Source: Cucumis sativus (Eukaryota; Streptophyta; Magnoliopsida; Cucurbitales; Cucurbitaceae). From it: a stretch of DNA of 64,000 bases. Positions within the stretch are counted from its first letter, which is position 1; each line of letters starts with the position of its first letter. Below, one piece after another: positions 62,574 to 64,000 of the stretch. Under the pieces are notes generated by a model, which saw nothing but the letters and a program-made list of their open reading frames with translations, was not told the DNA's origin and did no database searches. The translations under genes were made by a program, and so were the position numbers. Location of the stretch: positions 14,062,075-14,126,074 of the forward strand of contig NC_026658.2 of assembly GCF_000004075.3 (NCBI RefSeq), given 5' to 3'.

Positions 62574-64000
62574 ATGAGCTGGAACTCAAACATCGAGGTT
62601 CATTGCATGAATAACGGTTATCCTTATAGTACTGCTTCTTTTATGGAATACTTTGAAGGTCTTACGTATGATCATGTGAATTTCATTTTTTCGGGTGCCT
62701 CACATTCTCAGGTACTATAAATCTTTTTTATTTTAGATGCTCTCCATGAATGTCTTGTCTGGAAGCTAGACTTATAGAACTTGTGGCATTTAAATGCTGC
62801 TTTATCTCTACCTTATAGACTTGCTTCTCTGTTCTGTAGATTTTTTGACAATTGTCTCAAGTAAAAAAGGGGAAATCATGTGACATTTCATCTTCTAACT
62901 ACTTTTGGCTTCTCAACTATGGCCTTTTCATTTTGCTTTAACTTCCTGATGCATGCTTGATTTGACATTTAGTCTCAAGATCAAAGGGTCTTTATATCTG
63001 ATTTTCATGATTCCAAATTAATAAACTTATTTTCCCGACATGGAAGTATAATATTTTAATTTCATTCAGGAGACTGTTTGTCCATCAACTAACTCAAGTT
63101 ACAAGTTTGGGCATTCTGATTTATGGAGCGCATCATACTTCGATGCTCAATCGTTTGAGGTTCAAGATCATGAATCCACTATTGATGAACACAGGAGGCC
63201 GCTCTCGACAGTCCAGAATGAACAGAGTTCAGGAAATAGCGTGTGGGAAGAAAATGCCAATCCTAATATGTCCGGTAACAGCATGGAATGTAAGGGTTAA
63301 TGCCTGTTTTGTTCCAAGCTTTTGAATGAACACTATAGTATGATTGTTTGTTAAACAGAAGTTTTCAAATAGTATGATTGTTTGTTAAACAGAAGTTGTC
63401 AAGTTAAGGTAATGGAACAAACATTCAGATATTGAATGTTACGGTTCTATAAAATCACACGCTGCAAAGAAGAGATACTTATTGACTCTTTATTTAGATT
63501 ATTTTTCTCAGTTCATGAATGGAGGCATTTGTAAGAGAAAGCAGTTGATGTCATCCATTTCTGGTCAATCGACAAACTTCATTTTTAGGCTGTTTATTAT
63601 TTCTCTCAGTTCATAAATGATAGTGCAATATGGTTCTGAGGGTTTTCTTATGCTACATGTAGAAAAATTGGCTTGTGCCATATTAGTCATGTTGTAAGAT
63701 GGGTAACTTATTCAATGCACGAAATCAAATTTAGGGTGACTTAACGAGTATCTTGTAGATGAGATACAATCTTTCTCAGTTCATAAACGATAATGTAAAA
63801 TATGTTCATTTGTTTTCTTATGCTACACATAGGAAAATGGCTTTAGACGTAGTAGTCATGCTGTAAAGTGGGAAGCTTATTTGATGCAACAATTGAATTT
63901 GGGGTGATTTAATGAGTATCCTGTAAATGAGATACAATCGCACCATCCATTTATACACATATCTTCTATCATATTTCAACCTTAACTTGTAATTACTTGG
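62574..64000 (+). CDS. BB: BIG BROTHER-like E3 ubiquitin ligase, 5' part
   Basis: Only the first two coding exons lie in the window: 62574-62711 (46 codons) and 63070-63289 (73 codons plus one base), with GT-AG joins. The readable 119 residues match the N-terminus of Arabidopsis BIG BROTHER/EOD1, a RING-H2 E3 ligase that limits organ size: an EVHCMNNGYPY motif, SFMEYFEGLTYDHVN, then HSQ at the exon 1 end as in the relative, and YKFGHSD in exon 2. The RING domain would be in later exons beyond base 64000, so ligase activity is inferred from homology only. The intron after 63289 is open to the window edge and contains diverged tandem repeats. Confidence 0.85.
63338..63400. repeat. 35-bp tandem duplication in BB intron
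   Basis: An AGTATGATTGTTTGTTAAAC-containing unit occurs twice with a 35-base period in the intron after the second coding exon. Confidence 0.8.
63604..63941. repeat. diverged 171-bp tandem repeat in BB intron
   Basis: Copies begin CTCAGTTCATAAA at 63604 and 63775 and end GAGATACAATC. They share blocks such as TTTTCTTATGCTACA and GAGTATC with many substitutions. A third partial start lies at 63507. Confidence 0.8.

Noticed and set aside
1..64000. CRISPR arrays, operons, prophage or toxin-antitoxin systems
   Set aside because: The sequence is plant nuclear DNA; no direct-repeat/spacer pattern or compact gene clusters exist.

Overview
The window is nuclear DNA of a dicot plant. Genes are interrupted by GT-AG introns, intergenic DNA is very AT-rich with TA microsatellites, and no prokaryotic gene organisation is present. 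Seven protein-coding genes can be read confidently by splicing the frames by eye, and each matches a plant family. Several dispersed AT-rich repeat fragments look like a family I associate with cucurbit genomes, so Cucurbitaceae is my best guess; this is an impression, not a demonstrated assignment.

Layout. 1-8452: AT-rich intergenic DNA. 8453-11411 (-): a PLETHORA1/2-type double-AP2 factor with nine coding exons, one only 9 bp long, and probably a 5' UTR intron. 11412-21238: intergenic, with two promoter-like islands at 15.2-15.6 kb and 16.5-16.7 kb. 21239-about 23700 (-): an A20/AN1 stress-associated protein with a one-exon CDS and a spliced leader. 24607-32960 (+): a ZTP29-like zinc transporter with 12 exons; its last intron carries a deleted Ty1/copia element. 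32961-37926: intergenic, with a possible short secreted-peptide ORF. 37927-40694 (-): a WIP-type C2H2 zinc-finger factor with two exons. 45001-53396 (-): OEP80, the plastid outer-envelope Omp85 protein, 16 coding exons, 757 aa. 53.8-55.6 kb: tandem duplications and a decayed LINE reverse transcriptase. 57066-58397 (+): a one-exon trihelix-type factor. 62574 to the right edge (+): the first two coding exons of a BIG BROTHER-like RING E3 ligase, cut by the window end.

The genes are not a functional cluster. PLT2-type and WIP-type factors both act in root stem-cell specification in Arabidopsis, but their presence about 26 kb apart may be chance. I found no convincing previously undescribed biological system. 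The best leads are a possible long PLT leader or orphan promoter, the copia insertion that survives inside an intron, a short uORF in the BIG BROTHER leader, and a few unexplained complex islands.
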